Below are positions 35,051 through 48,101 of a stretch of 64,000 bases of DNA, one piece after another. The translations under genes were made by a program, and so were the position numbers. Under the pieces are notes generated by a model. The model was not told the origin of the DNA. It was given only the letters and a program-made list of their open reading frames with translations, and searched no databases. The stretch lies in assembly GCA_964036665.1 (NCBI GenBank), contig OZ038527.1:13485835-13549834 (forward strand). The letters run 5' to 3'. The first letter of the stretch is position 1. Every line of letters begins with the position of its first letter. The DNA is from Gordius sp. MW1 (taxonomy: Eukaryota > Nematomorpha > Gordioida > Gordea > Gordiidae).

Positions 35051-36450
35051 CAACGTTTTATTGTTGCGATTAGTTTGTTGTATCAAACGTGAGTGCTTAA
35101 TTTTTGAAAACTGCTCTATGCAATCATGATTTCAAAGTAATAGTTTTCTGATTCTGATAAATTTTTACTTTTTATCATGGAAACAACGTCTGAAAACGAC
35201 AACTTTCATCGGATGAATACGGTTGAAAGAAATAAATGTGAAAAATTTTGAGGTAAAAATATTTATTTTTTTCGATTCTATGTGAAAGAGCTTGAAAAAA
35301 TATATAAAAGTAAGCCAATTTGAGAATCCTATTATCCTCGATTGACTTCCGAAAAGAGGTTTTAAGCTGCGAGAACTATCATTTTGACAAAAGACAACGT
35401 TTTATTGTTAGAATTAGTTTGTTGTATCAAACGTGAGTGCTTAATTTTTGAAAACTGCTCTATGCAATCATGATTTCAAAGTAATAGTTTTCTGATTCTG
35501 ATAAATTTTTACTTTTTATTATGGAAACAACGTCTGAAAACGACAACTTTCATCGGATGAATACGGTTGAATAAAAAAATGTGAAAAATTTTGAGGTAAA
35601 AATATTCATTTTTTTCGATTCTATGTGAAAGAGCTTGAAAAAATATATAAAAGTAAGCCGATTTGAGAATCCTATTATCCTCGATTGACTTCCGAAAAGA
35701 GGTTTTAAGCTGATCATTTTGACAAAAGACAACGTTTTATTAATGCGATTAGTTTGTTGTATCAAACGTGAGTGCTTAATTTTTGAAAACTGCTCTATGC
35801 AATCATGATTTCAAAGTAATAGTTTTCTGATTCTGATAAATTTTTACTTTTTATCATGGAAACAACGTCTGAAAACGACAACTTTCATCGGATGAATACG
35901 GTTGAAAGAAATAAATGTGAAAAATTTTGAGGTAAAAATATTCCTTTTTTTCGATTCTATGTGAAAGAGCTTGAAAAAATATATAAAAGTAAGCCGATTT
36001 GAGAATCCTATTATCCTCGATTGACTTCCGAAAAGAGGTTTTAAGCTGCGAGAACTATCATTTTGACAAAAGACAACGTTTTATTGTTGCGATTAGTTTG
36101 TTGTATCAAACGTGAGTGCTTAATTTTTGAAAACTGCTCTATGCAATCATGATTTCAAAGTAATAGTTTTCTGATTCTGATAAATTTTTAGTTTTTATCA
36201 TGGAAACAACGTCTGAAAACGACAACTTTAATCGGATGAATACGGTTGAAAGAAAAAAATGTGAAAAATTTTGAGGTAAAAATATTTATTTTTTTCGATT
36301 CTATGTGAAAGAGCTTGAAAAAATATATAAAAGTAAGCCAATTTGAGAATCCTATTATCCTCGATTGACTTCCGAAAAGAGGTTTTAAGCTGCGAGAACT
36401 ATCATTTTGACAAAAGACAACGTTTTATTGTTAGAATTAGTTTGTTGTAT
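34500..36450 (+). repeat. 1023-bp trimer, about two copies
   Basis: The private change AATATTCCTTTTTTTCG falls at 34921 and 35944, 1023 bp apart, with the AAATAAATGTG variant in both. GTTAGAATTAG falls at 35407 and 36430, again 1023 bp apart. The trimer was duplicated after or within the 2396-bp heptamer copy. Confidence 0.8.
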
Positions 36451-39400
36451 CGCAACGTGAGTGCTTAATTTTTGAAAATTGCTCTATGCGATCATGATTT
36501 CAAAGTAAGTTTTCTGATTCTGATAAATTTTTACTTTTTATCATGGAAACAACGTCTGAAAACGACAACTTTCATCGGATTAATACGGTTGAAAAATGTG
36601 AAAAATTTTGAGGTAAAAATATTTAATTTTTTCGATTCTATGTGAAAGAGCTTGAAAAAATATATAAAAGTAAGCCGATTTGAGAATCCTATTATCCTCG
36701 ATTGACTTCCGAAAAGAGGTTTTAAGCTGCGAGAACTATCATTTTGACAAAAGACAACGTTTTATTGTTGCGATTAGTTTGTTGTATCAAACGTGAGTGC
36801 TTAATTTTTGAAAACTGCTCTATGCAATCATGATTTCAAAGTAATAGTTTTCTGATTCTGATAAATTTTTACTTTTTATCATGGAAACAACGTCTGATAA
36901 CGACAACTTTCATCGGATGAATACGGTTGAATAAAAAAATGTGAAAAATTTTGAAGTAAAAATATTTATTTTTTTCGATTCTATGTGAAAGAGCTTGAAA
37001 AAATATATAAAAGTAAGCCGATTTGAGAATCCTATTATCCTCGATTGACTTACGGAAAGAGGTTTTAAGTTGCGAGAACTATCATTTTGACAAAAGACAA
37101 CGTTTTATTGTTGCGATTAGTTTGTTGTATCGTAACGTGAGTGCTTAATTTTTGAAAATTGCTCTATGCGATCATGATTTCAAAGTAAGAGTTTTCTGAT
37201 TCTGATAAATTTTTACTTTTTATCATGGAAACAACGCATGAAAACGACAACTTTCATCGGATGAATACGGTTGAATAAAAAAATGTGAAAAATTTTGAGG
37301 TAAAAATATTCATTTTTTTCGATTCTATGTGAAAGAGCTTGAAAAAATATATAAAAGTAAGCCGATTTGAGAATCCTATTATCCTCGATTGACTTCCGAA
37401 AAGAGGTTTTAAACTGCGAGAACTATGATTTTGACAAAAGACAACATTTTATTGTTGCGATTAGTTTGTTGTATCAAACGTGAGTGCTTAATTTTTGAAA
37501 ACTGCTCTATGCAATCATGATTTTAAAGTAATAGTTTTCTGATTCTGATAAATTTTTAGTTTTTATCATGGAAACAACGTCTGAAAACGACAACTTTCAT
37601 CGGATGAATACGGTTGAATAAAAAAATGTGAAAAATTTTGAAGTAAAAATATTTATTTTTTTCGATTCTATGTGAAAGAGCTTGAAAAAATATATAAAAG
37701 TAAGCCGATTTGAGAATCCTTTTATCCTCGATTGACTTACGAAAAGAGGTTTTAAGCTGTGAGAACTTTCATTTTGACAAAAGACAACGTTTTATTGTTG
37801 CGATTAGTTTGTTGTATCGTAACGTGAGTGCTTAATTTTTGAAAATTGCTCTATGCGATCATGATTTCAAAGTAAGAGTTTTCTGATTCTGATAAATTTT
37901 TACTTTTTATCATGGAAACAACGTCTGAAAACGACAACTTTCATCGGATGAATACGGTTGAAAAAAAAATGGGAAAAATTTTGAGGTAAAAATATTCATT
38001 TTTTTCCATTCTATGTGAAAGAGCTTGAAAAAATATATAAAAGTAAGCCGATTTGAGAATCCTATTATCCTCGATTGACTTCCGAAAAGAGGTTTTAAGC
38101 TGCGAGAACTATCATTTTGACAAAAGACAACGTTTTATTGTTGCGATTAGTTTGTTGTATCAAACGTGAGTGCTTAATTTTTGAAAACTGCTCTATGCAA
38201 TCATGATTTCAAAGTAATAGTTTTCTGATTCTGATAAATTTTTACTTTTTATCATGGAAACAACGTCTGAAAACGACAACTTTCATCGGATGAATACGGT
38301 TGAAAAAAAAATGGGAAAAATTTTGAGGTAAAAATATTCATTTTTTTCCATTCTATGTGAAAGAGCTTGAAAAAATATATAAAAGTAAGCCGATTTGAGA
38401 ATCCTATTATCCTCGATTGACTTCCGAAAAGAGGTTTTAAACTGCGAGAACTATGATTTTGACAAAAGACAACATTTTATTGTTGCGATTAGTTTGTTGT
38501 ATCAAACGTGAGTGCTTAATTTTTGAAAACTGCTCTATGCAATCATGATTTTAAAGTAATAGTTTTCTGATTCTGATAAATTTTTACTTTTTATCATGGA
38601 AACAACGTCTGAAAACGACAACTTTAATCGGATGAATACGGTTGAAAGAAAAAAATGTGAAAAATTTTGAGGTAAAAATTTTTATTTTTTTCGATTCTAT
38701 GTGAAAGAGCTTGAAAAAATATATAAAAGTAAGCCAATTTGAGAATCCTATTATCCTCGATTGACTTCCGAAAAGAGGTTTTAAGCTGCGAGAACTATCA
38801 TTTTGACAAAAGACAACGTTTTATTGTTAGAATTAGTTTGTATCGCAACGTGAGTGCTTAATTTTTGAAAATTATTCTATGCGATCATGATTTCAAAGTA
38901 AGTTTTCTGATTCTGATAAATTTTTACTTTTTATCATGGAAACAACGTCTGAAAACGACAACTTTCATCGGATGAATAGGGTTGAAAAAAAAAATGTGAA
39001 AAATTTTGAGATAAAAATATTTATTTTTTTCGATTCTATGTGAAAGAGCTTGAAAAAATATATAAAAATAAGCCAATTTTAGAATCCTATTATTCTCGAT
39101 TGACTTCCGAAAAGAGGTTTTAAGCTGCGAGAACTATCATTTTGACAAAAGACAACGTTTTATTAATGCGATTAGTTTGTTGTATCAAACGTGAGTGCTT
39201 AATTTTTGAAAACTGCTCTATGCAATCATGATTTCAAAGTAATAGTTTTCTGATTCTGATAAATTTTTACTTTTTATCATGGAAACAACGTCTGAAAACG
39301 ACAACTTTCATCGGATGAATACGGTTGAATAAAAAAATGTGAAAAATTTTGAGGTAAAAATATTCATTTTTTTCGATACTATGTGAAAGAGCGTAAAAAA

Positions 39401-42000
39401 ATATATAAAAATAAGCCAATTTGAGAATCCTATTATTCTCGATTGACTTCCGAAAAGAGGTTTTAGGCTGCGAGAACTATCATTTTGACAAAAGACAACG
39501 TTTTATTGTTGCGATTAGTTTGTTGTATCAAACGTGAGTGCTTAATTTTTGAAAACTGCTCTATGCAATCATGATTTCAAAGTAAGAGTTTTCTGATTCT
39601 GATAAATTTTTACTTTTTATCATGGAAACAACGTCTGAAAACGACAACTTTCATCGGATGAATACGGTTGAATAAAAAAATGTGAAAAATTTTGAAGTAA
39701 AAATATTTATTTTTTTCGATTCTATGTGAAAGAGCTTGAAAAAATATATAAAAGTAAGCCGATTTGAGAATCCTTTTATCCTCGATTGACTTACAAAAAG
39801 AGGTTTTAAGCTGCGAGAACTTTCATTTTGACAAAAGACAACGTTTTATTGTTGCGATTAGTTTGTTGTATCGTAACGTGAGTGCTTAATTTTTGAAAAT
39901 TGCTCTATGCGATCATGATTTCAAAGTAAGAGTTTTCTGATTCTGATAAATTTTTACTTTTTATCATGGAAACAACGTCTGAAAACGACAACTTTCATCG
40001 GATGAATACGGTTGAAAGAAAAAAATGTGAAAAATTTTGAGGTAAAAATATTCATTTTTTTCGATTCTATGTGAAAGAGCTTGAAAAAATATATAAAAGT
40101 AAGCCGATTTGAGAATCCTATTATCCTCGATTGACTTCCGAAAAGAGGTTTTAAGCTGCGAGAACTATCATTTTGACAAAAGACAACGTTTTATTGTTGC
40201 GATTAGTTTGTTGTATCAAACGTGAGTGCTTAATTTTTGAAAACTGCTCTGTGCAATCATGATTTCAAAGTAATAGTTTTCTGATTCTGATAAATTTTTA
40301 GTTTTTATCATGGAAACAACGTCTGAAAACGACAACTTTAATCGGATGAATACGGTTGAAAGAAAAAAATGTGAAAAATTTTGAGGTAAAAATATTTATT
40401 TTTTTCGATTCTATGTGAAAGAGCTTGAAAAAATATATAAAAGTAAGCCAATTTGAGAATCCTATTATCCTCGATTGACTTCCGAAAAGAGGTTTTAAGC
40501 TGCGAGAACTATCATTTTGACAAAAGACAACGTTTTATTGTTAGAATTAGTTTGTTGTATCGCAACGTGAGTGCTTAATTTTTGAAAATTGCTCTATGCG
40601 ATCATGATTTCAAAGTAAGTTTTCTGATTCTGATAAATTTTTACTTTTTATCATGGAAACAACGTCTGAAAACGACAACTTTCATCGGATGAATAGGGTT
40701 GAAAAAAAAAATGTGAAAAATTTTGAGATAAAAATATTTATTTTTTTCGATTCTATGTGAAAGAGCTTGAAAAAATATATAAAAGTAAGCCAATTTGAGA
40801 ATCCTATTATCCTCGATTGACTTCCGAAAAGAGGTTTTAAGCTGCGAGAACTATCATTTTGACAAAAGACAACGTTTTATTGTTGCGATTAGTTTGTTGT
40901 ATCGCAACGTGAGTGCTTAATTTTTGAAAATTGCTCTATGCGATCATAATTTCAAAGTAATAGTTTTCTGATTCTGATAAATTTTTACTTTTTATCATGG
41001 AAACAACGTCTGAAAACGACAACTTTCATCGGATGAATACGGTTGAATAAAAAAATGTGAAAATTTTTGAGGTAAAAATATTCATTTTTTTCGCTTCTAT
41101 ATGAAAGAGCGTAAAAAAATATATAAAAATAAGCCAATTTGAGAATCCTATTATCCTCGATTGACTTCCGAAAAGAGGTTTTAGGCTGCGAGAACTATCA
41201 TTTTGACAAAAGACAACGTTTTATTGTTGCGATTAGTTTGTTGTATCAAACGTGAGTGCTTAATTTTTGAAAACTGCTCTATGCAATCATGATTTCAAAG
41301 TAATAGTTTTCTGATTCTAATAAATTTTTACTTTTTATCATGGAAACAACGCTGATAACGACAACTTTCATCGGATGAATACGGTTGAATAAAAAAATGT
41401 GAAAAATTTTGAAGTAAAAATATTTATTTTTTTCGATTCTATGTGAAAGAGCTTGAAAAAATATATAAAAGTAAGCCGATTTGAGAATCCTATTATCCTC
41501 GATTGACTTACGAAAAGAGGTTTTAAGTTGCGAGAACTATCATTTTGACAAAAGTAAACGTTTTATTGTTGCGATTAGTTTGTTGTATCGTAACGTGAGT
41601 GCTTAATTTTTGAAAATTGCTCTATACGATCATGATTTCAAAGTAAGAGTTTTCTGATTCTGATAAATTTTTACTTTTTATCATGGAAACAACGCCTGAA
41701 AACGACAACATTCATCGGATGAATACGGTTGAATAAAAAAATGTGAAAAATTTTGAGGTAAAAATATTCATTTTTTTCGATTCTATGTGAAAGAGCGTAA
41801 AAAAATATATAAAAATAAGCCAATTTGAGAATCCTATTATCCTCGATTGACTTCCGAAAAGAGGTTTTAGGCTGCGAGAACTATCATTTTGACAAAAGAC
41901 AACGTTTTATTGTTGCGATTAGTTTGTTGTATCAAACGTGAGTGCTTAATTTTTGAAAACTGCTCTATGCAATCATGATTTCAAAGTAATAGTTTTCTGA
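36450..42000 (+). repeat. Nested 7-, 5- and 3-mer satellite duplications
   Basis: GTTAGAATTAG at 36430, 38826 and 40540 gives offsets of 2396 and 1714 bp. GAATAGGGTTG (38978 and 40695) confirms about 1717 bp. ACAACATTTTATTG with GATTTTAAAG at 37441 and 38469 marks a trimer of about 1028 bp. TTTTTAGTTTTTATC near 36189 and 40299 is 4110 bp apart (12 monomers). A segment around 39.1-39.5 kb carries CGATACTATG, otherwise seen only at 6724. No gene is present. Confidence 0.7.
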
Positions 42001-44250
42001 TTCTGATAAATTTTTACTTTTTATCATGGAAACAACGTCTGAAAACGACAACTTACATCGGATGAATACGGTTGAATAAAAAAATGTGAAAAATTTTGAG
42101 GTAAAAATATTCATTTTTTTAGTTCTATGTGAAAGAGCTTGAAAAAATATATAAAAGTAAGCCGATTTGAGAATCCTATTATCCTCGATTGACTTCCGAA
42201 AAGAGGTTTTAAGCTGATCATTTTGACAAAAGACAACGTTTTATTAATGCGATTAGTTTGTTGTATCAAACGTGAGTGCTTAATTTTTGAAAACTGCTCT
42301 ATGCAATCATGATTTCAAAGTAATAGTTTTCTGATTCTGATAAATTTTTACTTTTTATCATGGAAACAACGTCTGAAAACGACAACTTTCATCGGATGAA
42401 TACGGTTGAAAGAAAAAAATGTGAAAAATTTTGAGGTAAAAATATTCATTTTTTTCGATTCTATGTGAAAGAGCTTGAAAAAATATATAAAAGTAAGCCG
42501 ATTTGAGAATCCTATTATCCTCGATTGACTTCCGAAAAGAGGTTTTAAGCTGCGAGAACTATCATTTTGACAAAAGACAACGTTTTATTGTTGCGATTAG
42601 TTTGTTGTATCAAACGTGAGTGCTTAATTTTTGAAAACTGCTCTATGCAATCATGATTTCAAAGTAATAGTTTTCTGATTCTGATAAATTTTTACTTTTT
42701 ATCATGGAAACAACGTCTGAAAACGACAACTTTCATCGGATGAATACGGTTGAATAAAAAAATGTGAAAAATTTTGAGGTAAAAATATTCATTTTTTTCG
42801 AATCTATGTGAAAGAGCGTAAAAAAATATATAAAAATAAGACAATTTGAGAATCCTATTATCCTCGATTGACTTCCGAAAAGAGGTTTTAAGCTGCGAGA
42901 ACTATCATTTTGACAAAAGACAACGTTTTATTGTTGCGATTAGTTTGTTGTATCAAACGTGAGTGCTTAATTTTTGAAAACTGCTCTATGCAATCATGAT
43001 TTCAAAGTAATAGTTTTCTGATTCTAATAAATTTTTACTTTTTATCATGGAAACAACGTCTGAAAACGACAACTTTCATCGGATGAATACGGTTGAATAA
43101 GAAAATGTGAAAAATTTTGAAGTAAAAATATTTATTTTTTTCGATTTATGTGAAAGAGCTTGAAAAAATATATAAAAGTAAGCCGATTTGAGAATCCTAT
43201 TATCCTCAATTCACTTACGAAAAGAGGTTTTAAGCTGCGAGAACTATCATTTTGACAAAAGACAACGTTTTATTGTTGCGATTAGTTTGTTGTATCGTAA
43301 CGTGAGTGCTTAATTTTTGAAAATTGCTCTATGCGATCATGATTTTAAAGTAAGAGTTTTCTGATTCTGATAAATTTTTACTTTTTATCATGGAAACAAC
43401 GTCTGAAAACGACAACTTTCATCGGATGAATACGGTTGAATAAAAAAATGTGAAAAATTTTGAGGTAAAAATATTCATTTTTTTCGATTCTATGTGAAAG
43501 AGCGTAAAAAAATATATAAAAATAAGACAATTTGAGAATCCTATTATCCTCGATTGACTTCCGAAAAGAGGTTTTAAGCTGCGAGAACTATCATTTTGAC
43601 AAAAGACAACGTTTTATTGTTGCGATTAGTTTGTTGTATCAAACGTGAGTGCTTAATTTTTGAAAACTGCTCTATGCAATCATGATTTCAAAGTAATAGT
43701 TTTCTGATTCTAATAAATTTTTACTTTTTATCATGGAAACAACGTCTGAAAACGACAACTTTCATCGGATGAATACGGTTGAATAAGAAAATGTGAAAAA
43801 TTTTGAATTAAAAATATTTATTTTTTTCGATTTATGTGAAAGAGCTTGAAAAAATATATAAAAGTAAGCCGATTTGAGAATCCTATTATCCTCGATTGAC
43901 TTACGAAAAGAGGTTTTAAGCTGCGAGAACTATCATTTTGACAAAAGACAACGTTTTATTGTTGCGATTAGTTTGTTGTATCGTAACGTGAGTGCTTAAT
44001 TTTTGAAAATTGCTCTATGCGATCATGATTTCAAAGTAAGAGTTTTCTGATTCTGATAAATTTTTACTTTTTATCATGGAAACAACGTCTGAAAACGACA
44101 ACTTTCATTGGATGAATACGGTTGAATAAAAAAATGTGAAAAATTTTGAGGTAAAAATATTCATTTTTTTCGATTCTATGTGAAAGAGCGTAAAAAAATA
44201 TATAAAAATAAGCCAATTTGAGAATCCTATTATCCTCGATTGACTTCCGA
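42000..44250 (+). repeat. Satellite block of 7-27 kb monomer types
   Basis: After one short-form (TAAGCTGATC) monomer near 42214, the dimer pattern of the left domain returns. AAGACAATTTGAG is at about 42840 and 43526, and GGTTGAATAAGAAAATG with CGATTTATG at about 43144 and 43828, a spacing of about 685 bp. This island lies between stretches rich in other monomer types. Confidence 0.7.
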
Positions 44251-47200
44251 AAAGAGGTTTTAAGCTGCGAGAACTATGATTTTGACAAAAGACAACGTTT
44301 TATTGTTGCTATTAGTTTGTTGTATCAAACGTGAGTGCTTAATTTTTGAAAACTGCTCTATGCAAACATGATTTCAAAGCAATAGTTTTCTGATTCTGAT
44401 AAATTTTTACTTTTTATCATGGAAACAACGTCTGAAAACGACAACTTTCATCGGATGAATACGGTTGAAAAAAAAAAATGGGAAAAATTTTGAGGTAAAA
44501 ATATTCATTTTTTTCCATTTTATGTGAAAGAGCTTGAAAAAATATATAAAAGTAAGCCGATTTGAGAATCCTATTATCCTCGATTGACTTCCGAAAAGAG
44601 GTTTTAAGCTGCGAGAACTATGATTTTGACAAAAGACAACGTTTTATTGTTGCGATTAGTTTGTTGTATCAAACGTGAGTGCTTAATTTTTGAAAACTGC
44701 TCTATGCAATCATGATTTTAAAGTAATAGTTTTCTGATTCTGATAAATTTTTACTTTTTATCATGGAAACAACGTCTGAAAACGACAACTTTCATCGGAT
44801 GACCACGGTTGAAAAAAAAATGTTAAAAATTTTGAGGTAAAAATATTTATTTTTTTCGATTCTATGTGAAAGAGCTTGAAAAAATATATAAATGTAAGCC
44901 GATTTGAGAATCCTATTATCCTCGATTGACTTCCGAAAAGAGGTTTTAAGCTGCGAGAACTATCATTTTGACAAAAGACAACGTTTTATTGTTGCGATTA
45001 GTTTGTTGTATCGTAACGTGAGTGCTTAATTTTTGAAAATTGCTCTATGCGATCATGATTTCAAAGTAATAGTTTTCTGATTCTGATAAATTTTTACTTT
45101 TTATCATGGAAACAACGTCTGAAAACGACAACTTTCATCGGATGAATACGGTTGAATAAAAAAATGTTAAAAATTTTGAGGTAAAAATATTCATTTTTTT
45201 CGATTCTATGTGAAAGAGCGTAAAAAAATATATAAAAATAAGCCAATTTGAGAATCCTATTATCCTCGATTGACTTCCGAAAAGAGGTTTTAAGCTGATC
45301 ATTTTGACAAAAGACAACATTTTATTGTTGCGATTAGTTTGTTGTATCAAACGTGAGTGCTTAATTTTTGAAAACTGCTCTATGCAATCATGATTTCAAA
45401 GTAATAGTTTTCTGATTCTAATAAATTTTTACTTTTTATCATGGAAACAACGTCTGAAAACGACAACTTTCATCGGATGAATACGGTTGAATAAAAAAAT
45501 GTGAAAAATTTTGAAGTAAAAATATTTATTTTTTTCGATTCTATGTGAAAGAGCTTGAAAAAATATATAAAAGTAAGCCGATTTGAGAATCCTTTTATCC
45601 TCGATTGACTTACGAAAAGAGGTTTTAAGCTGCGAGAACTTTCATTTTGACAAAAGACAACGTTTTATTGTTGCGATTAGTTTGTTGTATCGTAACGTGA
45701 GTTCTTAATTTTTGAAAATTGCTCTATGCGATCATGATTTCAAAGTAAGAGTTTTCTGATTCTGATAAATTTTTACTTTTTATCATAAAAACAACGTCTG
45801 AAAACGACAACTTTCATCGGATGAATACGGTTGAATAAAAAAATGTGAAAAATTTTGAGGTAAAAATATTCATTTTTTTCGATTCTATGTGAAAGAGCGT
45901 AAAAAAATATATAAAAATAAGCCAATTTGAGAATCCTATTATCCTCGATTGACTTCCGAAAAGAGGTTTTAGGCTGCGAGAACTATCATTTTGAAAAAAG
46001 ACAACGTTTTATTGTTGCGATTAGTTTGTTGTATCAAACGTGAGTGCTTAATTTTTGAAAACTGCTCTATGCAATCATGATTTCAAAGCAATAGTTTTCT
46101 GATTCTGATAAATTTTTACTTTTTATCATGGAAACAACGTCTGAAAACGACAACTTTCATCGGATGAATACGGTTGAAAAAAAAAATGGGAAAAATTTTG
46201 AGGTAAAAATATTCATTTTTTTCCATTCTATGTGAAAGAGCTTGAAAAAATATATAAAAGTAAGCCGATTTGAGAATCCTATTATCCTCGATTGACTTCC
46301 GAAAAGAGGTTTTAAGCTGCGAGAACTATGATTTTGACAAAAGACAACGTTTTATTGTTGCGATTAGTTTGTTGTATCAAACGTGAGTGCTTAATTTTTG
46401 AAAACTGCTCTATGCAATCATGATTTTAAAGTAATAGTTTTCTGATTCTGATAAATTTTTACTTTTTATCATGGAAACAACGTCTGAAAACGACAACTTT
46501 CATCGGATGAATACGGTTGAATAAAAAAATGTGAAAAATTTTTAGGTAAAAATATTCATTTTTTTCGATTCTATGTGAAAGAGCGTAAAAAAATATATAA
46601 AAATAAGCCAATTTGAGAATCCTATTATCCTCGATTGACTTCCGAAAACAGGTTTTAAGCTGCGAGAACTATCATTTTGACAAAAGACAACGTTTTATTG
46701 TTGCGATTAGTTTGTTGTATCAAACGTGAGTGCTTAATTTTTGAAAACTGCTCTATGCAATCATGATTTCAAAGTAATAGTTTTCTGATTCTGATAAATT
46801 TTTACTTTTTATCATGGAAACAACGTCTGAAAACGACAACTTTCATCGGATGAATACGGTTGAAAGAAAAAAATGTGAAAAACTTTGAGGTAAAAATATT
46901 TATTTTTTTCGATTCTATGTGAAAGAGCGTAAAAAAATATATAAAAATAAGCCAATTTGAGAATCCTATTATCCTCGATTGACTTCCGAAAAGAGGTTTT
47001 AAGCTGCGAGAACTATGATTTTGACAAAAGAGAACGTTTTATTGTTGCTATTAGTTTGTTGTATCAAACGTGAGTGCTTAATTTTTGAAAACTGCTCTAT
47101 GCAAACAGGATTTCAAAGCAATAGTTTTCTGATTCTGATAAATTTTTACTCATGGAAACAACGTCTGAAAACGACAACTTTCATCGGATGAATACGGTTG

Positions 47201-48100
47201 AAAAAAAAAAATGGGAAAAATTTTGAGGTAAAAATATTCATTTTTTTCCATTTTATGTGAAAGAGCTTGAAAAAATATATAAAAGTAAGCCGATTTGAGA
47301 ATCCTATTATCCTCGATTGACTTCCGAAAAGAGGTTTTAAGCTGCGAGAACTATGATTTTGACAAAAGACAACGTTTTATTGTTGCGATTAGTTTGTTGT
47401 ATCAAACGTGAGTGCTTAATTTTTGAAAACTGCTCTATGCAATCATGATTTTAAAGTAATAGTTTTCTGATTCTGATAAATTTTTACTTTTTATCATGGA
47501 AACAACGTCTGATAACGACAACTTTCATCGGATGAATACGGTTGAAAAAAAAATGTGAAAAATTTTGAGGTAAAAATATTTATTTTTTTCGATTCTATGT
47601 GAAAGAGCTTGAAAAAATATATAAATGTAAGCCGATTTGAGAATCCTATTATCCTCGATTGACTTCCGAAAAGAGGTTTTAAGCTGCGAGAACTATCATT
47701 TTGACAAAAGACAACGTTTTATTGTTGCGATTAGTTTGTTGTATCGTAACGTGAGTGCTTAATTTTTGAAAATTGCTCTATGCGATCATGATTTCAAAGT
47801 AATAGTTTTCTGATTCTGATAAATTTTTACTTTTTATCATGGAAACAACGTCTGAAAACGACAACTTTCATCGGATGAATACGGTTGAATAAAAAAATGT
47901 TAAAAATTTTGAGGTAAAAATATTCATTTTTTTCGATTCTATGTGAAAGAGCGTAAAAAAATATATAAAAATAAGCCAATTTGAGAATCCTATTATCCTC
48001 GATTGACTTCCGAAAAGAGGTTTTAAGCTGATCATTTTGACAAAAGACAACATTTTATTGTTGCGATTAGTTTGTTGTATCAAACGTGAGTGCTTAATTT
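44250..48100 (+). repeat. 2733-bp octamer, partly repeated
   Basis: TTTTCCATTTTATG falls at 44515 and 47248, 2733 bp apart. GTTGCTATTAG falls at 44310 and 47049, 2739 bp apart because TTTTTACTTTTTATCATGG is shortened near 47148. The two regions also share a C-less AAATGTTAAAAATTTTG monomer and a short-form TAAGCTGATC with CAACATTTTATTG. Similarity of the second copy ends near 48.2 kb, where a dimer (48.08-48.75 kb) has been added. Confidence 0.75.
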
Positions 48101-48101
48101 T

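Noticed and set aside
36430-40540. GTTAGAATTAG as part of an insect TTAGG telomere array
   Set aside because: It is a two-base variant of GTTGCGATTAG in four monomers, with no tandem TTAGG.
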